Below are positions 1-6,960 of a stretch of DNA of 64,000 bases, in pieces. Position numbers and translations under genes: made by a program. This DNA is from Laedolimicola sp934402125 (GTDB lineage Bacteria; Bacillota; Clostridia; Lachnospirales; Lachnospiraceae): positions 372,001-436,000 of the forward strand of contig NZ_JBQHTG010000002.1 of assembly GCF_052065835.1 (NCBI RefSeq), in the 5' to 3' direction. Below the pieces are notes generated by a model. The model did no database searches. It saw only the letters and a program-made list of their open reading frames with translations, and was not told where the DNA came from. Each line of letters opens with the position of its first letter. Within the stretch, counting starts at the first letter, position 1.

Positions 1-573
1 AAGCTGAAGCGGGAGATGGACGAAGGTCGATACCTGCATACGCTGGGCGTCATGTATACCTCTGCCGCGTTGGCCATGCGCTATGAATGCGATATTGAGA
101 AAGCACAGATGGCCGGATTGTTGCATGACTGTGCCAAATGTATTCCCAACGGAAAAAAACTGAAGCTCTGTGAGAAGCATAACATTCAGATTACAGAAGT
201 GGAGCGTCGGAATCCTTTCCTGCTTCACGCAAAGCTGGGCGCTTTTCTGGCCATGCATGATTATGGTATCGACGACAAAGAGATTATCAGCGCGATCTTA
301 AATCATACCACCGGAAAACCGAATATGTCGTTATTGGATAAAATCGTCTATGTGGCCGATTATATCGAGCCGCGCCGCAACAAAGCGCCCAATCTCACGG
401 AAGTACGGAAGCTTGCTTTTACGGATCTGGACGAGGCGCTCTATAAGATTTTATCCGATACCCTGGATTATCTGGACGACGGACCGGGCGAGGTTGACGA
501 GATAACCCTAAAGGCCTATGAATATTATAAGGCAAACCGTAAGGAGGAAACCCATGATACAGAAGCACTCTAA
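1..573 (+). CDS. yqeK: YqeK-family HD-domain phosphohydrolase, 5' end cut by window
   Basis: The reading frame is open to the first base, so the true start lies outside the window. The visible product has an HD-domain pair (LLHDCAK near visible residue 40), an upstream histidine in the YLHTLGV segment and a later DYIEP motif, all typical of YqeK, a symmetrical diadenosine tetraphosphate (Ap4A) hydrolase family. The next gene is rsfS, which follows yqeK in Bacillus and clostridia, and the two overlap by 20 bases, so they are probably co-translated. Family assignment is confident. The substrate is taken from the family. Confidence 0.88.
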   Translation, partial: KLKREMDEGRYLHTLGVMYTSAALAMRYECDIEKAQMAGLLHDCAKCIPNGKKLKLCEKHNIQITEVERRNPFLLHAKLGAFLAMHDYGIDDKEIISAILNHTTGKPNMSLLDKIVYVADYIEPRRNKAPNLTEVRKLAFTDLDEALYKILSDTLDYLDDGPGEVDEITLKAYEYYKANRKEETHDTEAL

Positions 574-916
574 GGAAATGGCGCGTCTGGCCTATCAGGC
601 TATGGAAGAAAAGAAGGCGCGTGATATCCGTATTATTGATATATCCGAAATTTCCGTACTGGCAGATTACTTTCTGATTGCCAGCGGTTCCAATAAGAAC
701 CAGGTTCAGGCAATGGTCGACAATATCCAGGAGGAACTGCACAAGGCAGGCTTCGTGCCGAAGCAGATCGAAGGCTACCACAGCGCCAACTGGATTCTGC
801 TGGACTATGGCGACATCATTGTCCATGTATTCGATGAGGAAAATCGACTCTTTTATGATCTGGAACGGATCTGGAGAGACGGTTCCCTTATCACTGCTGA
901 GGATCTGGAGGCCTGA
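554..916 (+). CDS. rsfS: Ribosomal silencing factor RsfS
   Basis: A protein of 120 residues starting MIQKHSKEM. The start at 554 is chosen because AAGGAGGAAA lies just upstream; a longer frame from 518 has no such site. The segment DISEISVLADYFLIASG and the later YHSANWILLDYGDIIVHVF match the RsfS/Iojap family, which binds ribosomal protein L14 and blocks subunit joining when nutrients are scarce. The gene overlaps yqeK and its stop overlaps the start of the NUDIX gene (TGATG), so the three form one transcription unit. Length is normal for the family. Confidence 0.93.
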   Translation: MIQKHSKEMARLAYQAMEEKKARDIRIIDISEISVLADYFLIASGSNKNQVQAMVDNIQEELHKAGFVPKQIEGYHSANWILLDYGDIIVHVFDEENRLFYDLERIWRDGSLITAEDLEA

Positions 917-1542
917 TGGCAATGAGCAGTATCGAAAAGGTGACAAAGACCACGGAAAACCGGTTCCTGAATATGTACGATCTGGACATACGGAATAAAA
1001 ACGGCCAGAAAGGACTCTATCACGTGGCGTCCCGGGCAGAAGACATCTCAGAGTTAAAGCTGAACACCCATGTTAACAGGCCTGATGGGGTAATTATCTA
1101 TGCCCTTTACGGGGAACAGAAGGATCGGGTCGTTCTGATTCGCCAGTACCGGTTCAGTATCGGTGATTATATCTATGAATTTCCGGCTGGTTTACTGGAC
1201 AAAGGGGAAACCTACCAGCAGGCAGGCATGAGGGAATTGAAGGAAGAGACCGGCCTGACCTTCCATCCTTATGAGGTGGACGAAATATACAGCCGCCCCT
1301 ATTTTACGACCATCGGCATGACAGATGAATCCTGCGCTGCCGTATACGGCACTGCGGACGGAACCCTTTCCAAAGCCGGACTGGAGGACGGAGAGGAGAT
1401 TGAAGTCGTTCTGGCCGATCGGAATGAAATCCGGCGAATTCTCCGGGAGGAACATGTTTCTCTGATGTGCGCCTATATGATGATGCACTTTTTATCTGCA
1501 GATCCGGAAAACCCTCTGGGCTTTCTGAATGTAAAAAATTAA
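916..1542 (+). CDS. NUDIX hydrolase, ADP-ribose pyrophosphatase-like
   Basis: A 208-residue NUDIX protein. The Nudix box reads G, five residues, E, seven residues, REL, then KEETGL (about residues 91-113), and the preceding YEFPAGLLDKGE is typical of ADP-ribose pyrophosphatases, which split ADP-ribose into AMP and ribose-5-phosphate. The N-terminal half has the beta-rich region expected of this subgroup. ATG at 916 overlaps the rsfS stop; a second in-frame ATG at 922 is also possible. It is the last gene of the operon, followed at once by a strong terminator. Exact substrate is inferred. Confidence 0.85.
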   Translation: MAMSSIEKVTKTTENRFLNMYDLDIRNKNGQKGLYHVASRAEDISELKLNTHVNRPDGVIIYALYGEQKDRVVLIRQYRFSIGDYIYEFPAGLLDKGETYQQAGMRELKEETGLTFHPYEVDEIYSRPYFTTIGMTDESCAAVYGTADGTLSKAGLEDGEEIEVVLADRNEIRRILREEHVSLMCAYMMMHFLSADPENPLGFLNVKN

Positions 1543-1551
1543 AAACACCAA

Positions 1552-1597
1552 AGAGCCCTGCAGGCATAACACGTAAACCTGCAGGGCTCTCATTTTC
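1552..1597. terminator. Bidirectional intrinsic terminator
   Basis: Perfect 13-bp stem AGAGCCCTGCAGG (1552-1564) with CCTGCAGGGCTCT (1578-1590) and a 13-base loop. It is followed by CATTTTCTT on the plus strand, and the minus strand also has a T-rich tail. It sits between the convergent NUDIX gene and lexA and can serve both. Confidence 0.85.
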
Positions 1598-1642
1598 TTA
1601 TGGAATCGGAGCATATGCCATCGGCACATTCCTAATTTTCTG

Positions 1643-2263
1643 TTATCGGAAGAAACGGAATACGCCGAACACCTTTCCGAGGATCTGGCAGTCCGGTACA
1701 ATAATCGGATCCATGGTATCATTTTCTGGCTGCAGACGAATATGATCTGCCTCTCGGTAAAAGGTTTTCACCGTCGCGGAATCATTGATCAGGGCAACTA
1801 CCATATCTCCGTTAGAGGCAGTCTGACATTGTTCTACCAGAATGGTATCCCCATCAAAAATGCCGGCGTTGATCATGGATTCACCTTTAACCTGCAGCAT
1901 AAAACACTGCTCGTTGGGCATAAATTCCATCGGTACCGGGAAATAGGATTCCACATTTTCCACAGCCAGAATCGGCTCTCCGGCAGCTACACGGCCTACC
2001 ACAGGCACATTTACCACCTCGCCCCGGCGGGCGCTGTTGAAGCTGTCGTCCATAATTTCAATCGCCCGGGGCTTGGTCGGATCCCGGCGGATATAGCCGT
2101 TTTTCTCAAGCGTTTCCAGATGAGAGTGGACAGAAGAGGTAGACTTTAACTGTACTGCCTCGCAGATATCCCGGACTGAGGGCGGATATCCCTTATTGAT
2201 GATCTGTGATTTGATATATTCAAGAATTTCGGACTGTTTCTTCGAAATTTTTCCGTAACCCAT
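1643..2263 (-). CDS. lexA: LexA SOS repressor
   Basis: A 206-residue protein with an N-terminal winged helix (about residues 1-65, including PSVRDICEAVQLKSTSSVHSH) and a C-terminal S24 peptidase-like domain. The self-cleavage bond is Ala94-Gly95 in RVAAGEP, and the catalytic pair is Ser129 (KGESM) and Lys166 (ATVKTF). GGGAGG precedes the ATG. LexA represses DNA-damage genes and is inactivated by RecA-stimulated self-cleavage. Its own promoter carries a LexA box, and the LysM gene at 5895-6251 is a second clear target. No residue needed for function is missing. Confidence 0.97.
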   Translation of the reverse strand: MGYGKISKKQSEILEYIKSQIINKGYPPSVRDICEAVQLKSTSSVHSHLETLEKNGYIRRDPTKPRAIEIMDDSFNSARRGEVVNVPVVGRVAAGEPILAVENVESYFPVPMEFMPNEQCFMLQVKGESMINAGIFDGDTILVEQCQTASNGDMVVALINDSATVKTFYREADHIRLQPENDTMDPIIVPDCQILGKVFGVFRFFR

Positions 2264-2306
2264 AATCAGTTACCTCCCGATAGTTGTAATGTCTATATTT
2301 AAATTC

Positions 2307-2359
2307 AGTATACCACAGGATGTTATATGATGCAAACAAATGTTTAGAAAATTTGTTCT
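2307..2359 (-). promoter_or_regulatory. lexA promoter with LexA operator
   Basis: On the minus strand an extended -10 (TGGTATACT, hexamer at 2307-2312) lies 17 bases from a weak -35 (TTGCAT, 2330-2335). The sequence CAAACAAATGTTTA at 2333-2346 matches 12 of 14 positions of the Firmicutes LexA box (CGAACRNRYGTTYG) and covers the -35. A weaker copy, GAAAATTTGTTC, follows at 2347-2358. This fits autorepression of lexA. Confidence 0.75.
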
Positions 2360-2367
2360 GGTTTTAA

Positions 2368-2396
2368 AAGTATACATAATATTATTATGTATACTT
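2368..2396. repeat. 29-base inverted repeat between lexA and DUF3048 gene
   Basis: Two perfect 13-base arms, AAGTATACATAAT (2368-2380) and ATTATGTATACTT (2384-2396), flank three bases. No T-run follows, so it does not look like a terminator. It lies upstream of both divergent genes and could be an operator, but no regulator is identified. Confidence 0.6.
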
Positions 2397-2474
2397 AAAG
2401 AAAAAACTGTTTCCATTTTGTTATCTATATTTTAAGATACTTTTTCATTTTTACTGGTATCCTGTTACAGAACG

Positions 2475-2483
2475 TGATATAAT
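2475..2483 (+). promoter_or_regulatory. Extended -10 promoter of DUF3048 gene
   Basis: TGATATAAT (hexamer TATAAT at 2478-2483) is a perfect extended -10 element about 39 bases before the start codon. No good -35 is present, as is common for extended -10 promoters. Confidence 0.55.
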
Positions 2484-2521
2484 TATGATTAAGTTATTAA
2501 ATTCTACACAGGAAGGAAACT

Positions 2522-3646
2522 ATGCAGATGAAAAAACGTTTAAGTCTAATTCTGCTGGCCTTATCTCTTGCAGGTCTTCTGGGTATTGCCGGCTGCGGCA
2601 AAGGTGATACAGAAGCTACATCAGATAACACTTTCTCCACAGAGGATGAAGTGACAGCAGAAGAAGCAGAGAACACGGAAGACACCACAGAGGAAGCTGA
2701 GGAGGAAGTTGCTCCGGAAGGTATGTATCGCAGTGAACTGACCAATGAGTGGATCAGCGAAGATCTGAAGGATCAGCGTCCCATCGCAGTCATGGTAGAT
2801 AATGAGAAAACAGCGCTTCCGCATTACGGTCTGACCCAGGCTGATATCATTTATGAAATGATGAACAGCACCCTGAATGATCACATTACCCGTTTCATGG
2901 TTCTGGTAAAAGATTATGACAGCATCAAGCAGCTGGGAAGCGTACGAAGCGTCCGTCCCACCAACCTGATGATTGCTCCGGAATGGAACGCCATCGTATG
3001 TCATGACGGAGGCCCCTTCTACATCAATACATTCCTGAATAATCCCTATGTAGATCATTTCAGCGGAACCTTTTCCCGCGTAAAGAACGGAAAGCCCCGT
3101 GAGTTTACCGAGTATGTTCTGACCGGGGATATGGCAAAGAACTTTAAGAATAACTCAAAAATCAGCCGTGAGTACAATGAGTACGCTCCCACAGAAGCTC
3201 ATTTCCAGTTTGCCTCCGAAAGCAAACCGGTTGAGCTGTCCGGCGGCAGCGATTGTACCCTGGTTGATCTGCCTTTTAAGCATAACGGCTCCCAGCTGGA
3301 TTATGATGCAGAGAGCGGTACCTATCTCTATTCCGAATATGGCTCCAAGCACTTGGATCCGGGCAACGACAATAAGCAGCTGGCATTCAAGAATGTCATT
3401 CTGCAGAAGATGTCCTACAGCCAGCTGGATGAGCATGGTTACATGGTATGGAACTGTCTGGCAAGCGGTCAGAAGGGTTACTATATTACCAACGGAAAGG
3501 CGATCCCGATTTCCTGGACAAAAACTTCCGATACCGGACGTACCATCTATTATGATACCAATGGTGATGAGCTCACCATCAATACCGGTAAGACCTATAT
3601 TGGCTTTGTAGCAGACGATGTATGGGATGAACTGGTGATCCAGTAA
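2522..3646 (+). CDS. DUF3048 (YerB-like) lipoprotein
   Basis: A 374-residue exported lipoprotein. The N-terminus has a basic start, a hydrophobic stretch and a lipobox ending IAGC, with Cys25 as the lipidated residue. An acidic, low-complexity linker rich in Glu, Asp and Thr (about residues 28-65) leads to the conserved DUF3048 region: DQRPIAVMVDNEKTALPHYGL, then QLGSVRSVRPTNL and HDGGPFYINTF. The family includes Bacillus YerB; its role is unknown, but it is a cell-surface protein anchored in the membrane. The gene stands alone between its own promoter and a strong terminator. Confidence 0.85.
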   Translation: MQMKKRLSLILLALSLAGLLGIAGCGKGDTEATSDNTFSTEDEVTAEEAENTEDTTEEAEEEVAPEGMYRSELTNEWISEDLKDQRPIAVMVDNEKTALPHYGLTQADIIYEMMNSTLNDHITRFMVLVKDYDSIKQLGSVRSVRPTNLMIAPEWNAIVCHDGGPFYINTFLNNPYVDHFSGTFSRVKNGKPREFTEYVLTGDMAKNFKNNSKISREYNEYAPTEAHFQFASESKPVELSGGSDCTLVDLPFKHNGSQLDYDAESGTYLYSEYGSKHLDPGNDNKQLAFKNVILQKMSYSQLDEHGYMVWNCLASGQKGYYITNGKAIPISWTKTSDTGRTIYYDTNGDELTINTGKTYIGFVADDVWDELVIQ

Positions 3647-3661
3647 ACAACTTAAAAAAAT

Positions 3662-3704
3662 AAAACCCGCGAGTTTCAGCCTGACTGAAAAACGCGGGTT
3701 TTTT
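3662..3704. terminator. Bidirectional intrinsic terminator
   Basis: Stem AAACCCGCG (3663-3671) with CGCGGGTTT (3693-3701), extended by a partial inner stem, followed by a run of Ts. The minus-strand side is also T-rich. It serves the DUF3048 gene and the convergent recombinase gene. Confidence 0.85.
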
Positions 3705-3705
3705 G

Positions 3706-4794
3706 TTATTCTTTCCGAAGCTTTACTACATTCGCCGCGCTGCGCCTCCGGGACTCATCCTGAGCCGCGTAATGCTTCCGAGTGGTATTGACGTCCTTAT
3801 GTCCCAGTACGTCTGCCACCAGATAGATATCGCCGGTTTCCTGATACAACGTTGTACCATAGGTACTTCGAAGCTTATGTGGGGTAATTTTCTTCAATGG
3901 CGTCACCTGCCTGGAATACTTTTTTACCAGATTTTCCACTGCGCCCACGCCTATCCGGCGGCGCTGGGTAGAGTAGAAGAGGGCGTTTTCATGACCTTCC
4001 TGGGGATTTATCAGCTTCCGGCTTCCATTGATATAAGTTTTCAGGGCCTGTTCCACTTCATCTCCGAAATAAACAATCATTTCCGAACCGCCCTTTCGAA
4101 TGACCCGTATCCCATTGCTGTTGAAATCAATATCTGTGATGTCCAGTCCTACACATTCCGATACACGGATTCCCGTGCCCAAAAGGAGCGTGACAATGGC
4201 AAGATCCCGTTCTTTGGTTTTCTCATAATAGACCTTTTTCTGTCCGGTCAGATCGTCCCCTCCATGCTCTATAAAATCCAGAAGCCGGGCCGTCTCGTCC
4301 GGTTCCAGGCGGATAATTGCTTTGTCATGAAGCTTGGGCATATCGACAAGGACGACCGGGTTATTTTTTATCAGTTCGTAACGGTAAAGATAATTAAACA
4401 AACTACGGACGGCAGATAACTTTCTTTTCATACCGCGTTCTCCATTTGTAATATCAATTTCGCCCTGTTCTTCCTCACGTTGATATAATTTTAAATATTC
4501 TTTGTATTCCTCAATGTCAACGGTACTAATTTTATCTAAATCCTCATATGTAAAATCTGTTGTTTTATAATTTTTAAATAAAGGATTTTTCTCTACCAGA
4601 AAACGAAAAAAAATTCGTATGTCATATCCATATGAAATTCTGGTGGTAGTAGCCATGCTCATTTCCTTTGCCCGGAAAAAATCACTGACAAAAGAGGGCA
4701 GGGTAGTAAGCACCTCCCGCAGCCGCTGAATATTCTCCGCATCCTTCTGCTCATGGTAATTCTTGTATTTCATGATTCTGCTCATCCTTTCCAT
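3706..4794 (-). CDS. XerS-like tyrosine recombinase
   Basis: A 362-residue tyrosine recombinase with an N-terminal SAM-like core-binding domain (about 35-150) and a C-terminal catalytic domain. All catalytic residues are visible: Arg210 (GTGIRVSE), Lys234, His306 and Arg309 (HKLRSTYG), His332 (LGHKDVNTT) and Tyr342 (KHYAA). Length and N-terminal layout resemble XerS, the single-protein chromosome dimer recombinase of streptococci, more than XerC/XerD or phage integrases. No phage genes or attachment sites are adjacent, which favours a housekeeping role. Third in-frame Met (residue 8) is an alternative start with a better-spaced AGGA. No dif-like target could be recognised by eye. Confidence 0.8.
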   Translation of the reverse strand: MERMSRIMKYKNYHEQKDAENIQRLREVLTTLPSFVSDFFRAKEMSMATTTRISYGYDIRIFFRFLVEKNPLFKNYKTTDFTYEDLDKISTVDIEEYKEYLKLYQREEEQGEIDITNGERGMKRKLSAVRSLFNYLYRYELIKNNPVVLVDMPKLHDKAIIRLEPDETARLLDFIEHGGDDLTGQKKVYYEKTKERDLAIVTLLLGTGIRVSECVGLDITDIDFNSNGIRVIRKGGSEMIVYFGDEVEQALKTYINGSRKLINPQEGHENALFYSTQRRRIGVGAVENLVKKYSRQVTPLKKITPHKLRSTYGTTLYQETGDIYLVADVLGHKDVNTTRKHYAAQDESRRRSAANVVKLRKE

Positions 4795-4837
4795 GGGTTT
4801 ATTTTATCATTTATTGTGCGAAACTTCCAGAAAAGAA

Positions 4838-4865
4838 TTGACTTTTCTGTACATACTGCTATAAT
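4838..4865 (+). promoter_or_regulatory. Strong sigma-A promoter of riboswitch transcript
   Basis: TTGACT (4838-4843), a 16-base spacer and a perfect TATAAT (4860-4865). It points into the cobalamin riboswitch directly downstream. Confidence 0.75.
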
Positions 4866-4879
4866 AAGAAACGTACAAT

Positions 4880-5065
4880 TCCATATAGGGTATTAAGTGC
4901 TCAGACGGCTCCTCAGCCAGATGAGAAAAGGGAATCAGGTGTGAATCCTGAGCGATCCGGTCACTGTATTCAGGGAGTATCCTCTTAATGAAATCCATTG
5001 TACGTTACCGTATGAGAAGGAAAGAGGTATATGTTGATCTGTAAGTCAGGAAACCTGCTTAGTAC
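4880..5065 (+). promoter_or_regulatory. Cobalamin (B12) riboswitch, apparently orphan
   Basis: The conserved core of the family is readable. AAAAGGGAATCAGGTGTGAA is followed by TCCTGAGCGATCCGGTCACT and GTA, then GGGAGTATCCTC, and finally the B12 box AAGTCAGGAAACCTGC around 5043-5058. Spacing fits the class found in clostridia. Such elements bind cobalamins and shut off transport or synthesis genes. Here no plausible B12 gene follows on the plus strand; only a terminator and about 650 non-coding bases are seen. A 63-codon frame on the opposite strand inside it is a shadow. Boundaries are approximate. Confidence 0.88.
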
Positions 5066-5101
5066 TTGAGGAGAGACTTCCGATGAAAGTTCAGTTCCTA
5101 T

Positions 5102-5161
5102 CAAAAAAGTATTTGCGTTAGACTTTTTTGGAGTGTCTGCCTTTGGAAGCAGGCATTTTTT
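5102..5161 (+). terminator. Riboswitch expression platform: hairpin and terminator
   Basis: A 9-bp hairpin CAAAAAAGT (5102-5110) with ACTTTTTTG (5122-5130) is followed by a second stem, GTCTGCCTT with AAGCAGGCAT (about 5134-5155), ending in TTTTTT. The second stem with its T-run is the likely ligand-controlled terminator of the cobalamin riboswitch. Confidence 0.65.
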
Positions 5162-5625
5162 GTTTATGGAATGCGCTCGATGTGGAACCGTACAGGCAGC
5201 CGGGAGGATAGAAATCTTGAACATGCATTTTTTTCTCTGGTCTGACAGGTCGTGACGGCATTCGGCCTGTTACATCAGACAACACAAATGCTTACTCACC
5301 AAATCCCTCCAAAGCGAAGATACTGTTACCCAACCATTCGCTTCGATTATAAACCAACCCAAACAATCTATCCGGCAGCTTTAACATCTGCATCAGTGTT
5401 GTTCTGAAATTTCAATTTTACTTTATCCGGGTTCACCTGCAGCTTCCCGGATGAGTGAATGAGAGAGGTTGGGACATACTGATAGCAGATGTTTTTATTT
5501 GTGTATATTTATAGGAAACGTTCGGATACCCGTTCTGTTCCCTTTTTTGTATAGATCTATGTGAAAAACAAGGATTTGTCGTATAGATCTATATGGCATA
5601 GAATCCATACTCCCTGGCATACAAT

Positions 5626-5670
5626 AACCGGCTATCCAGTCCCAGACGGATCAGATAGCCGGTTTCTTTT
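5626..5670 (+). terminator. Intrinsic terminator with no recognised gene
   Basis: Perfect 11-bp stem AACCGGCTATC (5626-5636) with GATAGCCGGTT (5654-5664), followed by TCTTTT. It would end a plus-strand transcript reading through from the riboswitch. Confidence 0.75.
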
Positions 5671-5824
5671 GTACTGCTTTTCTTTTTCTGTTATGTATTT
5701 TACTTTCTTTTGTGTTTTTCTGTCTTTAGTATTTTAGTTTCTTAGGTACTTCATTTTCTTAGGTATATCGCAAACACATTCTTACGTATCTTGCCGACTG
5801 CGACGCAGTAGGTCTTTGGTATAT

Positions 5825-5860
5825 CTATGTAAAAGTCAGCGGTACCGCTGACTCACATAG
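5825..5860 (-). terminator. Terminator-like double palindrome after LysM gene
   Basis: The 18-base perfect palindrome GTCAGCGGTACCGCTGAC (5835-5852) is framed by CTATGT and ACATAG. On the minus strand the stem is followed by TTTT. It most likely ends the LysM-gene transcript. Another palindrome, ACTGCG-A-CGCAGT, lies at 5797-5809. Confidence 0.6.
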
Positions 5861-5894
5861 CAATGGAAAGCTGCATGTCTGAAAAAAATATCCT

Positions 5895-6251
5895 CTATTT
5901 ATATTCCGGTGAATAATACGGCAATACCAGATACTGTCCGGAGACAATGCTATCGACATCTGCAATCCCATTGATCTGCTGTACCTCAGTGACATAGGCA
6001 GCGCGTGATTCGTATTGTTCTCCCATGTATTCCTCCGCCAGCTTCCACAGCGTGTCGCCGGGCTGAATCTCGATATTCGTATAATATTTATAATAAACCG
6101 CATCTGCTTCCTTTGTCTCAGCCATGGAAAGAAAACTGCCAAACAGGAAAGCAAAGGCCAGGGCCAGGCAAAGACCGGAAACCATTACCACCAGATTTCT
6201 TTTCCTTTCGTATGATCTTCTTCTCTCATATCTCACTTTTCTTTCATACAT
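5895..6251 (-). CDS. yneA: LysM protein, YneA-type SOS cell-division inhibitor
   Basis: A 118-residue protein: a very basic cytoplasmic N-terminus (many Arg and Lys in residues 1-20), one membrane span (about 20-43) and an extracytoplasmic LysM domain (IQPGDTLWKLAEEYMG to the C-terminus). Size and order match YneA/ChiA-type inhibitors that delay division after DNA damage in Firmicutes. The promoter carries several LexA boxes around a perfect consensus promoter, which strongly supports an SOS role. GGGGAGGG precedes the ATG. The gene stands alone. Naming rests on architecture plus operator evidence, since LysM domains alone are common. Confidence 0.75.
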   Translation of the reverse strand: MYERKVRYERRRSYERKRNLVVMVSGLCLALAFAFLFGSFLSMAETKEADAVYYKYYTNIEIQPGDTLWKLAEEYMGEQYESRAAYVTEVQQINGIADVDSIVSGQYLVLPYYSPEYK

Positions 6252-6293
6252 AGTATACGCCCTCCCCGGTCTCCTGCTCTCCTGCCTGTATAT

Positions 6294-6374
6294 CGAACAG
6301 GTTTTCCGAACAGTTGTTCTTGTCTATATCTACATTATACTTCTCGAACATTCGTTTGTCAATACATATGTTCG
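6294..6374 (-). promoter_or_regulatory. Consensus promoter with four LexA boxes
   Basis: On the minus strand TTGACA (6357-6362), a 17-base spacer and TATAAT (6334-6339) form a perfect promoter. LexA boxes: CGAACATTCGTTTG (6345-6358, 13 of 14 consensus positions, inside the spacer), CGAACAGTTGTTCT (6307-6320), CGAACATATGTATT read on the minus strand (6361-6374, covering the -35) and a weaker CGAACAGGTTTTCC (6294-6307). Tight SOS repression is expected. Confidence 0.82.
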
Positions 6375-6394
6375 ATTTTTTCTGTAAAACAACG

Positions 6395-6426
6395 CAAAAA
6401 ACGGCATAGCCTTAAGCTACACCGTT
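6395..6426 (-). terminator. Intrinsic terminator of the cysK-rrf2 cluster
   Basis: On the minus strand AACGGTGTAGC (6416-6426) pairs with GCTATGCCGTT (6400-6410), with two wobble pairs and a 5-base loop, followed by a T-run (6395-6400). Confidence 0.75.
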
Positions 6427-6447
6427 CTATGCTTTCTGTTTTTCAGG

Positions 6448-6894
6448 TTAAATATAGTACATATCCTGTACACTGTTCTGCCGCTGCAGATAATCCTTTT
6501 TCAGATCCTCCAGGGTCAGTGTATTTAAAATCCGCTCCACTGTCTCATTAACAGGTGAAATCAAAAGCTCCTGAATTGAAGCCGACATGGCATAACATCG
6601 TTTTTCCGGAGAAAGCTCCTCGTCCGCTATCTGATAAGAACCCTCCAGAATTTTCAATACCTGTGCCACGGTAATCTGACGTGGATCTAACGCCAGCTGA
6701 TAACCGCCCTGGGGGCCCTTCAGCGCCTTTATAAGCCCTGCGCGCCGGAAGGAAGCAAATACCTGCTCCAGAAACTGCGCCGGGATTTCTCCGCGTTCCG
6801 CAATGCTGCTCAGGGAAATATACTGATTGTCCGGAGCAGCGGCCAAATCCAACAGCGCACGCAGTCCATAACGGCTCTTCTTTGAAAGCTGCAT
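6448..6894 (-). CDS. cymR: Rrf2-family regulator, CymR-like
   Basis: A 148-residue Rrf2 winged-helix regulator starting MQLSKKSRYGLRALLDLA, with the recognition region IPAQFLEQVFASFRRAGLIKALKGPQGGY. It has only one cysteine (EKRCYAM), so it lacks the three-Cys iron-sulfur site of IscR or NsrR. This matches CymR, the cysteine-metabolism repressor of Bacillus and Staphylococcus, which works in complex with CysK. cysK and an O-acetylhomoserine sulfhydrylase gene lie directly upstream on the same strand. A hairpin with a moderate T-run lies between metY and this gene, so it may be partly uncoupled. The CymR name rests on this context. Confidence 0.75.
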   Translation of the reverse strand: MQLSKKSRYGLRALLDLAAAPDNQYISLSSIAERGEIPAQFLEQVFASFRRAGLIKALKGPQGGYQLALDPRQITVAQVLKILEGSYQIADEELSPEKRCYAMSASIQELLISPVNETVERILNTLTLEDLKKDYLQRQNSVQDMYYI

Positions 6895-6911
6895 AGGTAA
6901 AACCCTCCTTG

Positions 6912-6946
6912 CAAAAATAATAAGGGGCAGATTCGAAATCCGCCCC
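6912..6946 (-). terminator. Hairpin between metY and rrf2
   Basis: On the minus strand GGGGCGGATT (6937-6946) pairs with AATCTGCCCC (6924-6933), followed by TTATTATTTTT. It probably ends or reduces transcription after metY, leaving some read-through into the regulator. Confidence 0.65.
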
Positions 6947-6960
6947 TGTGCGCAGTCTTT

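Larger units (their letters stand above)
5162..5894. other. Long non-coding stretch behind the riboswitch
   Basis: No convincing gene is present. A GGGAGG site at about 5199 precedes TTGAACATG but the frame stops after 12 codons, as if a gene start was left when its body was lost. A GTCTGA/TCAGAC stem with an inner ACAGG/CCTGT lies at 5240-5280. A 33-codon minus-strand frame (5292-5393) has no ribosome site. Two copies of GTATAGATCTAT (5549-5560 and 5581-5592) contain the 10-bp palindrome ATAGATCTAT. TTTCTTAGGTA is repeated at 5738 and 5755. Confidence 0.6.

Noticed and set aside
4807..4998. 63-codon minus-strand frame upstream of the recombinase
   Set aside because: It lies fully antisense to the promoter and cobalamin riboswitch, has no good ribosome site, and its apparent codon order follows from the conserved RNA.
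5292..5393. 33-codon minus-strand frame (MQMLKLPDRLFGLVYNR...)
   Set aside because: It reads like a protein but has no ribosome site or promoter, and another frame overlaps it. It was kept only as a remark in the non-coding stretch.
3706..5670. Integrated element bounded by the recombinase
   Set aside because: The recombinase resembles chromosomal XerS, no attachment repeats or phage genes were found, and flanking genes are ordinary.
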